Positions 1 through 11,760 of a stretch of DNA of 64,000 nucleotides are shown piece by piece. Every line of letters begins with the position of its first letter. The first letter of the stretch is position 1. The translations under genes and the position numbers were made by a program. The DNA is from Dichotomocladium elegans (Eukaryota > Mucoromycota > Mucoromycetes > Mucorales > Lichtheimiaceae), in assembly GCA_025716815.1 (NCBI GenBank), contig JAIXMN010000017.1, positions 124,001 through 188,000 of the forward strand. Reading direction: 5' to 3'. The notes beneath the pieces were generated by a model. It was not told the DNA's origin. It was given only the letters and a program-made list of their open reading frames with translations, and did not search any database.

Positions 1-234
1 CTATGCTAAACGGGTTATAAATGAAATCACAATCTCCATTTGCTAAAAAAAAAACCTTCTTTATCCATACTAACTGGCACTCGAACTTAAGGTTAAATTG
101 CGTGATCTTCAAGTCCACAACATCGGAGCATGACGATGGCAACAGCTAATAGCCGATTGTATATGCTTTATGGAATAAATACCACGGGCTAACATGATGA
201 AGAGGAGGGGTATGACATCGGCAAGTCCTGGCAA
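1..234. other. Intergenic, 3' side of the kinase gene
   Basis: AT-rich sequence downstream of the kinase stop codon, running to the window edge. I see no coding potential or RNA gene in it. It presumably holds the 3' UTR and polyadenylation region of the minus-strand kinase. Confidence 0.5.
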
Positions 235-2362
235 CTATTTTCCGTTTTCTTTGTGAATCCTTCGTCGACCGAGAAGAGTAGCATTGTCCATATTCAGTTC
301 AAACGCAGGCTTTGGTTTGCAGACCTTTTTCGGATGCTGCTGCTGTTCCTGCTGTTGCTGTTGCTGCTTCTGTTGAGATAAACGATCGCGCTGAAGTCTC
401 TGCAACATGCTTCGAGTGTTGGCTGAAGATGTGTGTTGCTCGACAGGGACGCTGGTATTTCTTTCATATACATCGTCATTGTCATAGCCATCGTCGTAGT
501 CATCGTCGTCGTCGTTATCATCATTATCATCATCATCATCACCGTGGTCATTGTTCAACCCGTGGCTTAGGGCATTCGAGAAGCCCCATAATGGAGGTTG
601 CTGCTGATGTGATTGGGTATATATAATCTGGGATTGCTGTTGCTGTTGTTTCCTCCTAAGTTGCTTTCGTCGTGAACGCTCTTCTGCCATTCGATGGACG
701 GCATATGACACATCAAATATTTCCTTCATGGATGAGAGCCCCGAGAAGATGTCCCGCCGCCGTTCTTTTGTGGATGTCTTTCCATCAGGAATGTCCAGCA
801 TATCCACCATGGGTCGAATTATCGCTGAAGTCGGCGTCGTCGTATCGGACGCCGGTGTACGCATTTGCCCTTCTGTATCAATGACGTTTGTTTCTTCACC
901 CAGAGATTTCTAGGAGCAGGTGTTTATGTGTGTGTGTGCATGTTTGTGTGTGCGAAAACATGTGTGTTGAGCACCCAAATAAAAAAGAAAGCCACGCCCC
1001 AAAATAACCATTGCTTACTTGATTCATCCATGGATGTTTCAGAAATTGATCGATAGTGTATCGCTTGTTAGGATCGATGCAAAGCAGATGAGAGATTAGA
1101 TCTTTTGCTTCTTCAGAAACGATGTCCCACCATGGACTCAGAAAGGTATACTGGCCCTTAGCCACCTTCTCAGTCAAGACCTGGATGCTTTCATCATAGA
1201 ACGGCGGAAACCCACACAGCATGGTATAAAGCACGCATCCAAGAGCCCACATGTCCACAGACTTGGAATATCGTTCGTCTTTTACGATTTCTGGTGCGGT
1301 GTACCCTACTGTCCCGCACGGGGTCATTGTATGCTGATCCCACACCACTTTGGAAAGCCCGAAATCGGCAATTTTCACTCGTCCGATCCCGCCACCGCCG
1401 ACACCAGGAACAAACTCGCCTTCGTCCTCCTTGTCCTCGTCATGAGGAAACGACGGCGGTAATGTCTCCGTCCTTGGCATCAGAGGAATAGGTTCAAACA
1501 GCAAGTTTTCCGGCTTGATGTCACTATCGTGACGAGTCGAGTGTGTGAGCCATGATGTCATGTTGCATGTCGGGGCTTATTTAGATTATCACATACCGGT
1601 GGACAACACCCTTTTCTTCATGCAAATAGCGAATACCCTCTGCAACTTGCTTGATGCAATGTCGAGATAGGTCCTCGCTAAAGTACGTGAATCGCACGAT
1701 CTGATGGAAGAGTTCACCGCCTTCGCAAAGCTCGAGAACGAGAAAGCAGTGCTATATACATACTGTTTAAAAACCATGGTACGATCATAAAAGGTAACCA
1801 GTATTTACATCTTCCGTCTCGATATACGATTCCAGTCGTACAATCGACGGATGATTGATTGTGCGCATAATTTGTACTTCTTTGAGGACACTTGCGCGCT
1901 TCGTTTTCATTGTATCATTTAATCAGACAACATTCTGCAACGTTCAATCACTTTGTCTTTCACCAACCTGCTGTGGTTTTAACTCATACTTGCGCACGGC
2001 CTTGACAGCAACTTTAGTATTAGTTTCAAGGTCGATTGCCTTGTAGACGTTTGAAAAAGCGCCGCTAGAAAAAAGATGTTGTTTGCTCAGTAGGCACCCC
2101 AAAAAAGGTGTAGAAACGGAAGAAACACGCGCACTGCTCTTCATCGAACCTACTCGCCAAGCTTATCTATCAATTTATAACGTTCCAGCCCTGGATAGGA
2201 GGGCAATCGCTGCTTTGCGAGATTTTGTTCCTGTACACGACGAGCGACAGCTTCGTACTTTTTCGCTTCTTGAATCGACAGCTCACCACTGCCATCGCTC
2301 GTTGATGTGGACCGATTTCGGCCGGAGCGAATGAGGTTTTTAATTTGGTGAAAGACGGACAT
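235..2362 (-). CDS. Rck2/Srk1-type Ser/Thr protein kinase (CAMK group)
   Basis: Six exons on the minus strand: 2362-2154, 2064-1968, 1898-1809, 1751-1597, 1523-1019 and 909-235. They total 1731 nt (576 residues) and every junction is GT-AG and in frame. The N-terminus leads into a glycine loop (LGDGAFSNVYKA), followed by VAVKAVRK, HRDIKPENLL, an acidic insert of about 30 residues, VKIADFGLSK, a TPCGTVGYTAPEIV activation segment and VDMWALGCVLYTMLCGFPPF. This order and the insert before the DFG strand match fungal Rck1/Rck2 and fission yeast Srk1, which act downstream of the Hog1/Sty1 stress MAPK. The C-terminal exon is unusual: it encodes a long aspartate/asparagine run (around 470-560) and glutamine runs (around 340-380 and 635-655). 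Family assignment is firm; MAPK dependence is inferred from homologues. It is divergent from the RhoGAP gene. Confidence 0.9.
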
Positions 2363-3152
2363 TATCGTCTTTTTTTTTAAGCAAAAGGGGGCAGGCGGGG
2401 AAGAAGATAAGAAAAAAAAGAAGTTATGTTGTGTGCTTAAAAAGAAACTGCAGACGTGGGGAAGAAGAGAGTTAGGCTGTTCTTTTTGAGTTTCCGCATA
2501 ACAGTACCTTTCAGCGGTATCGCCCTTATAAGGAAAATGACATCATCGTATCCCCAAAGATGAGACGAACTGACCCGAAAATAATAGAGAGCCTATTGCA
2601 GAAATCGGAGTGTGCTGAGGTCAAAAATGAAAATAACAAGGCACACAACAAACGCACGGTTTTGACTCCTCTAAAACCGTGAACCTTCAAACCTACAATC
2701 AAGCAATATCATTGTGAGCGTTTTATTAGTAAATATAGAGAATTCAATAGCACAGTTTGGGCACGATCATTTTTCGCATAGATATGGTCGAAATGGCAAC
2801 ACCAAAAGGGCAATTCTTGTTACGTAAATTGTTCAAAATAAACAACAAAAACGAATTAACGTCCAAGGTGGTACTGTCGAGATTTACATAATAGCAATAT
2901 GTGTAGGTGGCGGAGTGGCGGGTGGCTATGGGGTTTGTTATTGATAATAAGAAAGAAATGACCAAGATCTGGAAGTAAACAAAAGTTCAAAATGAAGGAG
3001 GGGTGAGCAAATCAAACAGGTCGTAAATGGAAAGTCATTTTCTTTATTCAATTTCCAGTGCCATTTGCGCCTCCTCCCCCGAGGGCAAAATCAAAAAGTT
3101 TGTTATTCTTCATAATTTCCTTTTCTTTTTTTTTTAATTTTTGCTTCGAGTA
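2363..3152. promoter_or_regulatory. Divergent intergenic region between kinase and RhoGAP genes
   Basis: About 790 bp separating the two divergent start codons, so it must contain both promoters and 5' leaders. It has poly-purine and poly-pyrimidine stretches but no clear TATA box at the expected distance from either start. No reading frame in it looks coding. Confidence 0.5.
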
Positions 3153-4225
3153 ATGAACGACGCCAGGAGGAGGAATCCATTGTCCTTCCTCTTTTCCAAA
3201 CAAAGGCGTCATTCAATCCCAAGGAAAGCAATGAAGAAGGCTCATATCCCCACGGGGATCTTCGGCGTTCCGCTCGAATACGCTGCAGAATGCGGTTCCG
3301 TTACATCCACAGGCATCTTTGTACCTGACCCTGTCCACCGCTGTATGGACGAGGTGATCCGAAGAGGTAAATCTCCCCACTGGTCAGGCCAGCCCCGGCA
3401 ACTTTCTCAACCACCTCCCCCTTCCACGTTCCTTCCTTCTTTATTCTAAGACCGGTTGCAATAGGACTTTCTGTCGAGGGAATATTTCGCCTCTCTGGTG
3501 CAGCCTCCGACGTAGATCAGCTCTGCCAGCAATTTGATACGCCTCCGGCTTACGGTAAATGCCTCGATCTCACAAAGTACGATATCCACACCATAGTAGG
3601 TGTCATGAAAAAGTACCTGCGATGTTTGCCGGAGCCGGTAATCCCCACTGCGTTCCACCACCAATTCCTGCAAGCCGCAATGGATATCGAGCATATCGCC
3701 AGTCTTGCAGCCAAGATGCCCAAAGTCCATTTTGATCTCCTGTTCACTATGATTGAACTCTGCGCGCATATCCAACGCCACCAACACGTTAATCTCATGA
3801 ATGCAGAGGCCCTGGCAGTTGTTCTCGCTCCTGTATGCACCGGTCTCGACCAGAGCCTGCGCGATGTCTTGACCATCAAAAGCCCTACTATCATCAATGA
3901 AATTGTCCAGTCGAACCAGCGGTGGACTGATCTGTGGAGAGCCATGATTGAGGCTCACGACACATTGCTCACCTTGTGGTTTCCACTCTTAACTATGCCG
4001 ACTAATTCACCCTCAGCAATAGTCATTTCACCGCCAGCTGGAGCTGCTATCCATCACCCGAAAAAGAATGATGTGATTGTGATGCGAAAGCGATGCCAGC
4101 ATCCGCCATCGTGGCCGGTAGACCGCTGGGCGTATCTGGATGTGGACGAGGAACATCTTGCACTCCAGGTGTCAATTCGACGGAGGGCGCGCTCCATGGT
4201 CAACCCTAGAATTGAACCACTATGA
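3153..4225 (+). CDS. RhoGAP-domain protein
   Basis: Two exons, 3153-3366 and 3465-4225, 975 nt in all (324 residues). The first candidate acceptor (after 3450) runs into a stop; the one at 3463-3464 restores the frame and gives the domain junction IRRGLSVEGIFRLSG. This is the canonical RhoGAP arginine-finger region (G-[IL]-[FY]-R-L-S-G, finger Arg in GIFRLSG). Further hallmarks follow: KKYLRCLPEPVIP, then NLMNAEALAVVLAPV, the N-A-x-x-L-A-x-V block that binds Rho GTPases. The domain starts close to the N-terminus (FGVPLEYAAE), so this is a minimal GAP with a roughly 90-residue tail and no PH, BAR or SH3 domain. It should stimulate GTP hydrolysis by a Rho/Cdc42/Rac-type GTPase; the target is not readable. 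The start was chosen as the first ATG after a pyrimidine tract, and a second in-frame Met lies 26 codons later. Confidence 0.85.
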
Positions 4226-4486
4226 TATGAATGTCCACTTTAAACACCCCACCACCACCTTCCACTCGTTTTCTCACTTTATGTTATGCTTACGCTCTGT
4301 AAAAAGTATTTTCCTTTTATGAATACATTTCCTTTTGGTTTATGAGAACAAATCTCGGAGCGGGGGCGCACTCAGCATTTTTGAGTCACACGGGAGGAGA
4401 ACCGGAGGGAAAAAGACACCATTATCAGGATAGCTTCAGGTCATTGTTTCTTCTCTATCTCTTCTTTCCATTCTTTTCCCTAAACC

Positions 4487-6776
4487 ATGGACGCTAAATT
4501 CGATGTATTCATTGCAGGTGCAGGTCCCGTTGGCCTATACTTTGCCTATCAGGTATCTTTGACGCACACCTATATCCTGTCTCTTGAAGACTTTGCTTAC
4601 ATGCGTCGCATACAACAGATGATACAATTCGGTCACAGTGTGTACATCTGCGACAAGGGCAAGGGCCCTACGACTCAAAGCAGAGCTATTTTAATGACCT
4701 CACGTACGATCGAAACGCTTGCTAACCGAGGCATTGCCCATCACTTCCTTTCAAAATCCATCATGACACCTGGTGTGCAGGTGTTTTCCGCGGGTCGTAA
4801 GGTAACAAGGACCTGAAAAAAGGAACTTTTTGCATGGCAGACCCATCTGAGAGAAAAAAATACCCGCCATCGAAGGTTGGAACTATCAACGCCGTAGGAG
4901 ATACGCCTTTCCCTCACTGGACTTGTCTTCCTCAAAATCGCACAGAGGAAATATTTGAGTCCATCCTCCCAAAGGGGATCATTCACCGTGAGACACAGGT
5001 GATCGAATACAAGCAACATGCTGACCATGTTTGCGTTGCTGTGCGTCACCGTAATGGAGAGACGACCACTGTATGTGCGCGCTATCTCATTGCTGCGGAT
5101 GGTGCCCACTCAACCATTCGCAAGTCGACGCCTGGATGGACATTTGACGGATACTCTGTTGCAACGCGCTTTGCTATGGCTGACGCTGTATTGGATGGCA
5201 AGGATGCCGGACTGTTTATGAATGAGCGGGTCAACAGCATTAGTCATCCCAAAGGTAATGTGAAGCAGTATGTGGCGAAGCTCCGATGCCATCCATTGTA
5301 ACAGCAAACCAGGCGCAGCGGCCATTATTCCCCTTGGTCGTGAAAAACCAGATGGGCCCTATCGCCATCGTGTCGTCTGCAATCTCGATCCTTACGAACT
5401 CGTTGATGCGGAAAAAGAGAGGATTACGCATGGCGTCATTCAGGAATCTGTCGACACCATATCCCTTGGCATGGTTGAAGAGGTCATTAACGAACGCATC
5501 AAGCCTCTCAAAATCAAGCTGCAGGACCAGATCTGGATGTCACTTTTCAGAGTCAATGAGCGCATGGCAAACGGATACAGACGAGGTCGCGTTTTCTTGG
5601 TGGGAGGTAAAGGAAGCTAGCGGTCAGCCGGCCCAGGCGACACGACATAATAAATGGTGGCGAACTTATCCTGGAAACATTAGACGCTGCGCACTGTCAC
5701 TCGCCCGTTGGTGGTCAAGGCATGAATCTCGGGCTTCAAGACGGTAAAATGACCAGAAAGGACGAACTCGTAACAGAAACTAAATCGAGCCCCATTTAGC
5801 TGAAAATCTTGCTTGGAAGCTATCCCTAGTCCTCCGGGGAATCTCATCGAATTCTGACTTACTGCTCGACTCGTACGGGGCTGAGGTAAAGCAAAAAGTT
5901 TCTCCTCCATCGTCCAGAAGCTGATTTGTTATTAGCGCGAACCAATTGCAGCAGCGACCCTGAAGACGACAGGAACAATGACACGCTATGGCTTTAATAA
6001 CAGTTTCATAATTTGTAAATCACGTTGCTAGCCGAGAAAAAGCTGCGTATGTTACATTTCACTAACTTGTTAACAATAGCAACCCTCACGTATTACGCTG
6101 TAGCTATTGCGTTGTCCTTCGAGAAGGTTCAAGCCAGAGCAGTGACTACAATGATGCAGGTACCGAACATGTGTATAGCTACTGTCATCACATTTCTTTT
6201 TCTTAACACGACAGAATACATATATAGATCAATCTCCAAATACCAAAGGAGTCTCCTTTGCTCCTCGCTTCATCGGAGCATCTCATTCAACCAGGCGCAT
6301 ACTTGCCCGAAACGATCACTCTTCGCAGACGTTTCATCGGAGAGCTCGAACGAAAAACATTACGACAGATATTAGCCGGTCCTACCCCAAATCATGCGGT
6401 CGTCTTTGTCTGTGCACGGCCCTCTCGATTTGACCCATGTCGACTTGTATCGGATTTTTGGCGCCTCGTCAGAGAGATGGGACCACGAAATGCCCGTCCG
6501 GTTGTGATTGAGTCAACATGGCATGTTCATCATAATAGTATTCCAGCATTTGCCACGGCAGATGACAAGGATGCCTTTTGGACGGAAGATCATTGGGATG
6601 CTGAGCACAGCGTAACGAAGCGGATTGGGCTGGACAAGTTTTTGAATGAGATGCCGGTTCCACCAAGCGCGCTGGTCGTTATACGTCCAGATCTCTATGT
6701 TACCCAAGCGACACTGATCCGCTCGCAAAATGATATTAAACTTGCATTGGCGTCCCTCGGGACATATCTTATTTAA
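4487..6776 (+). CDS. FAD-dependent aromatic-ring monooxygenase (PheA/TfdB family)
   Basis: Nine exons: 4487-4552, 4619-4801, 4876-5254, 5313-5606, 5684-5743, 5800-5885, 5936-6014, 6080-6159, 6228-6776. They total 1776 nt (591 residues) with all phases consistent. The N-terminus has the dinucleotide-binding GxGxxG (FIAGAGPVGLYFAY). The DG motif appears as YLIAADGAHSTIRK and the FAD-ribityl GD motif as VGGDAAHCHSPVGGQGMN. The last exon is a thioredoxin-fold-like C-terminal domain starting near QPGAYLPE, as in phenol 2-monooxygenase relatives. It should hydroxylate a phenolic or related substrate using FAD and NAD(P)H; the substrate is unknown. Two apparent frame breaks (around 4802-4875 and 6160-6227) are explained by introns, so the gene looks intact. 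Intron 1 is 66 nt with no in-frame stop, so its retention would not break the protein. Confidence 0.85.
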
Positions 6777-6850
6777 ACCCCATTCATGTTGTTATGCATG
6801 TTCACAAGCAATGTACACTGTCTGAAATTTATAGGAGCGTCTTCCTTGAT

Positions 6851-9800
6851 TTAGAACAGCCCTGTCACATTTCCTGATTCATCAAGATCTACATCGAAGA
6901 AACAAGGTCGTGTTGGGAGACCAGGCATGGTTTGCATAGCACCTACAAGTGGATAGAGGAATCCGGCGCCGACAGAAGCACTATGTAGAAAAATGGTGTG
7001 AATGTGAGTGCGTGGGTCCGTCTCTCTCTATCTTCTCAGCACAGTTATTTTACCGAATATCTCGAATGGGGACGACGAACCCAGAAGGTACATTTTTCAG
7101 AGTAGGTTCGTGGCTAAAACTATACTGGGTCTTCGCCATGCAAATGGGAAGGTTACCGAAGCCCTGTCTCGTATACATGTCGATTTTGGCCCGTGCAGTG
7201 GCTGAAAGCTCGATACCGGCGGCGCCATAGATCTCTTTGCAAATGATTTCGATCTTCCTTTCGATAGGCAGTTCAAGATGATACAAAAACTTGAACGTGC
7301 TGTCGCTCTTTTCGCAAGCCTCGATGACGGCTTTGCCTAGGTCAACGGCACCTGCACCACCTAATGCCCAATGGTTGCATGCGACCGCGTCGGTCGCACC
7401 TGCCTTGAGGGCCAGCTTTGACACGAGTGCTATCTCAGCATCGGTATCGGAACTGGGAGAAACGTGCGGAAGGTTGTATGAAGATCCCTTTTGTTCATAT
7501 TTTCTTTGTTTCTCTTTACTTACGTAAATCGGTTGATAGCCACCACGGCCGGCATGCCAAACTTCTTTGCATTTTGAATGTGCCGTGCCAGGTTGGCACA
7601 GCCCTTCTCCAGGTATTCCAAGTTCTCCTCCGTGTATGCATCCGGCAGCGGCTTGCCAGCAACCACCTCGGGGGCGCCTCCGTGCATCTTCAGCGCCCTG
7701 ATGGTAGCGACAATGACCACTGCATCGGGTGTGAGACCAGAGACGCGGCATTTGATATCAAAAAACTTTTCCATGCCCATGTCAGCCCCAAAGCCAGCCT
7801 CTGTCACAACATAATCGCCAAGCTTGAGAGCAATCTTGTCAGCCAGGATGGATGAATTGCCGTGCGCAATGTTGGCGAATGGTCCTGCATGGACGAGCAC
7901 GGGCGTGCCCTCCAATGTCTGCATCAAGTTGGGCTTGATGGCATCCTTCATCAGCACCGTTAACGCACCACCTATGCCAATATCATCAGCCGTGATGGGT
8001 TCACCCCGCGTTGAGGACGCAACCACCATCCTGCCGAGACGGTCACGCATGTCCTTGAGGTCAGTGGCAAGCGCCAGCACGGCCATCACCTCCGATGCCA
8101 CGGTAATGTCAAAACCTGTCTGACGCTCCTGTCCCTTCTCCGTAGGGTTCTGCCCGATCGTGAGTCTCCTCAGGAACCGGTCGTTTGTATCCATGACGCG
8201 CTGCCACGTGATCGTCGCTGGATCGATATCCAGTCGTACAAAACGCCGGATCTCGTCTTCATTCAAGTCGGCAGGATTTGTTTTCTTAATGCCGAGCTTC
8301 TATATACTCCATCTTTGTCAGTGACCTTCATCATTACACGCATTGCATGTTTGTTGTTGACTTGCCTCGAGTCGCTTAAGCATCACAGGCGCAAATGCTC
8401 GTGTGCCCTGCTTGACAGGGCAAAGGCGATTGAAGAGACCCTAATAATAATTATACCGGCAAACGTATCGAGCGTTAAGTGGCGAACGTGAAGTTACTTA
8501 AATAGGACTGACCTTATCCGATTGTGTTCTCTCATGAAACATGCGAGCATCAATGGCAGCAGCTTAACGGAAGAAACGTACAACGTGATGAGTTCGCTCC
8601 TGTCGTTCATTCATCTACGCATCAGTTCTCTTAAATTGCCCAATAGCAACATACCAAGTAAGTTGTTGGCTGCTGTAACAGCATGAAGATCACCAGTCAA
8701 GTGCAAGTTGAACTCGTCCATAGGGATGACTTGGGCATACCCTCCACCCGCTGCTCCGCCCTTGATACCAAACGTCGGACCCTGGGATGGTTGGCGGACA
8801 CATGCATAGGCCAGCTTGCCGAGATGGGCGCCCAAAGCTTGCACGAGACCGATCGTTGTGGTCGACTTACCCTCACCTAAGGGAGTTGGTGTGATTCTAT
8901 TGTCATTATTTACCAAAAAAAAAACAAGTTATAGAAAATTATAAATATCGCATATGGTTCAACGTGGTCTTTATCGACTTGCCCTGTCACAACAATGTAT
9001 CGGCCGTCCGGGCGGTGGGCAAGACGTTGAAGGACGGTCAGGTTGATTTTGGCCTTTGCGTCTCCGTAAGGTTCATACTATACAAGTCGGCAGCGGCGGT
9101 TTAGGCAAGCGTTGGCGGTAGGATTTGGGGTGGGGGAGTGAATGGGTTCCACAAACCTCATGTGGGAGCAAACCCAGCTCTTTACACAAAACAGTGATCT
9201 TCTTGGGTTGCTGATGCCGTGCAATGTCAATATCGCTAGGCACAGGCTTGAGGGGAGTGAGGGACAAGGGGGATATAGTAGCCGATTTCTCGAGTTCTTG
9301 AAAGTAGCGCTCGGCACTCTGACGAGTATTGTCCATCAACATAGCCACCGTCATTGGTCCAACTCCACCTGGCACAGGTGTAATGGCGCTGGCTACGCCG
9401 AGTGCTGCACTGTACTCGACGTCCCCTACCCAGCGTGTCCCGGACTTCTTTGTCGGGTCTTAAAAAAAGCGTTAGGAGCAATGCACACCTGCACCTAATC
9501 TCTCCGTCTTCATACCAGGCACAGCGTTGGTACCCACGTCGATTACAACTGCTCCCGGCTTGATCCATTCGCCCTTCACAAATTCCGGCTTTCCGATCGC
9601 GACAACAAGCACATCTGCTGTTTTAATCTGGAGAGTGCTAAGAGTGTCAATGTCTTGCATACAAATAAGCTTTTGGCGGTACCCACGATCTTTTGGATTT
9701 CCTTTGTCTTTGAGTGGCAGATGGTGACCGTCGCATCCTCTGCCTTGAGGAGAGCTGCCACAGGTGACCCCTGGAATGATCATCGAGCTGAGTACACGTT

Positions 9801-10681
9801 GGACTCAACCGCCTGTTCTTTTCTACATACAACGATATCGCTCCGACCGACGACCACCGCTCGACTTCCAGATAACTGGACACCTGGGTAAATGTCAAGA
9901 AGAGGAGGGGCGTGATGAGCATTGATGATGGAGGGACGGCTGTGGAAATGCGATATCACCTGCTGATTTCAAGAGAGTGATGATGCCTCGCGGTGTACAA
10001 GGCAGAAACATCGGCTTTCCAGCCCGCTTCATCATATTGCCCATGTTGACTGCATGAAAGCTTCACAATGGATAGTTAGTCTTGTTTTTTTTTCTATGAA
10101 ACGTTTTTTTTTTACCCGTCCACATCCTTGCGGTAATCTATAGCTTCCACAACAGCAGCGTCATCGAGATGGGCTGGGAGCGGCATCTGCACAAGGATGC
10201 CGTGTACTCTGTAGTCATCGTTTAGGCGCCGGACATGTTCGAGCAGTTCGGCTTGGCTAGTCGTTCCGGGAAGTTTGAGATGTGTAAATGCAATCCCAGC
10301 CTATTGCAACATATGCGACTTGATGTGAATGAGAGTGCACGTGCGCACGCGCGCCTCTCCTGTGCTGTTTCATCTCAAGGCTTACTTACTTCCTCCGCTG
10401 CCTTTCGCTTCATCTTGACATAAATGCTCGAGTCATCCCGGTCTCCCACCTGGATGATGGCCAGATGGGGCTGATAGGAGGGGTGCTTTTCTTTGGAAGC
10501 CGCGATGGCTTTTTTGACCTCGATGCGGATCGAACTACATACGTAATTGGACCCGGCGTCCCAAGAAGTGGGGAAGGGTTGGTGCTCTTAATAACGCACA
10601 GACAACATGCGAGAAAGATGGTTATGAAGGCAGTTATTATTACCTTGCAACAGATTTTCCGTCGATGATGGTTATAGTCAT
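6851..10681 (-). CDS. ADE3: C1-tetrahydrofolate synthase, trifunctional (MTHFD1/ADE3 type)
   Basis: Multi-exon minus-strand gene. Exon 1 starts with ATG at 10681 ([12 protein letters not shown]). The dehydrogenase/cyclohydrolase part follows: [19 protein letters not shown] (10.5-10.4 kb), [11 protein letters not shown] (10.2 kb), [31 protein letters not shown] and [15 protein letters not shown] (9.4 kb). The formyl-THF ligase part follows with the nucleotide-binding loop [16 protein letters not shown] (8.9 kb), [37 protein letters not shown] (8.1 kb), [12 protein letters not shown] and the C-terminal [17 protein letters not shown]; the stop codon is at 6851-6853. It interconverts one-carbon units on tetrahydrofolate for purine, thymidylate and methionine synthesis. 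The cytosolic start is chosen because DGKSVA directly opens the domain. An upstream leader-like segment (10866-11012) may belong to a mitochondrial form. Small exons near 8.37-8.57 kb are approximate. Confidence 0.93.
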
Positions 10682-10865
10682 GAGGATAAGAAAACAAAGT
10701 AAAGAAGAAAAGGGCTGTCTGGCACTTTCCTTTTTTTATATTCAAGATAGAAGGTATTTTAGGTTTCTTTATCGGCATCTGTGTATGCGTGTGAACTTTA
10801 ATGCAGGATACAACCCTGTACGCTCCCGTTTTTTGGCAATGAGAAAGAACGTAACTAATACCTAC

Positions 10866-11012
10866 CTCGACCAAGACTTCTTTTGCGGATATCATAAAAT
10901 TGCGGGTGGAGAAGCAGAGTTGTTGCTGATGAGGTATGATCAGGCGAGAAGCTGACTGTCGCACAATACTTGAATAAGCTTTCGTTGAAGGGTATAAAAG
11001 ATCCTGGTGCAC
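10866..11012 (-). other. Possible mitochondrial-targeting leader exon upstream of C1-THF synthase
   Basis: An open stretch about 200 bp upstream of the synthase start encodes a presequence-like peptide rich in Ser, Arg and hydroxyl residues and poor in acids (for example SIVRQSASRLIIP, then CFSTRNF, a typical cleavage-site context). It ends at a good donor (GTCGAG then GTAGGTATT). It has no in-frame ATG before its 3' third; the frame can be entered only from GTG or from a further exon. Splicing to the acceptor at about 10714 would stay in frame with the synthase but add a hydrophobic linker. Fungi need both mitochondrial and cytosolic C1-THF synthase, so dual use of one gene is conceivable. 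This is inference. Confidence 0.3.
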
Positions 11013-11760
11013 CGAAGGGTTACATAGGCTGTGCTCTGATCTTTAACCCGGAATGCGCTTCAGCTTCCTTGCTCGCGCACACATACCCCGAGGACTCTGC
11101 AATGCATTATTAACAGCAAACAAGTACCATACAAGAAGGGCATTCGGACAATTGAAGCCCGTCTGTCTATAGGAGATGAAATGGACGTTTGTAAGAATAA
11201 AGTGAAAGAGAATAATAGGTGTAAATGAGTACTCAGGCATATATTTCCAATCCTTTTTATGTAATGTATTCATTTGTTCACAGGGGCGAGGATACAAGAA
11301 TGACTTAAAAGTACACGCATTTTTCTGCTGAAGGAGATATGATCCTTGACAATTATTATCGCGGTCTTGGCTGAGGTGGCGGATAAGGGCGCGGAAGCGA
11401 TGGCCTGGTTGGACGATCCGGAGGAACCATTGTATCGTAATCGAAAAAGAAATAAAGGACGATAAGACGCAAAAAGAGGTATGCGGGAGGGGTTTTATAC
11501 ATTTCCAGTGAACATTGTTGTCAAGCAAAAGTTCATTCCTGTCTGGATCCTGGGTCTCCTTCTAAGGTCGGAGACAGTATATGCTTTTTACCAAAAACGG
11601 TACACAAGTCCGTGCTGATGATTTTCCACACACAATATGACGTGGTATCTTGCTTCATTCATTCAGGGCTCTAGTAGTCCATGTCATCATACAAAGTAAT
11701 CTGTCTGACCACAACAAGCGAATGATACGCGGTCTACGCTGTTCTATTCTTATGGCAGGG
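11013..11760. other. Intergenic between C1-THF synthase and glutaminyl cyclase
   Basis: Both flanking genes are on the minus strand, so this stretch holds the upstream region of the synthase and the 3' region of the cyclase. A 161-codon open frame at 11043-11528 (-) has no recognisable family or signal and I do not call it. Nothing else is visible. Confidence 0.4.

Noticed and set aside
6160..6300. Apparent frameshift in the FAD monooxygenase near the C-terminal domain.
   Set aside because: An intron from 6160 to 6227, with an ATATATAG acceptor, puts the last exon in frame; no indel is needed.
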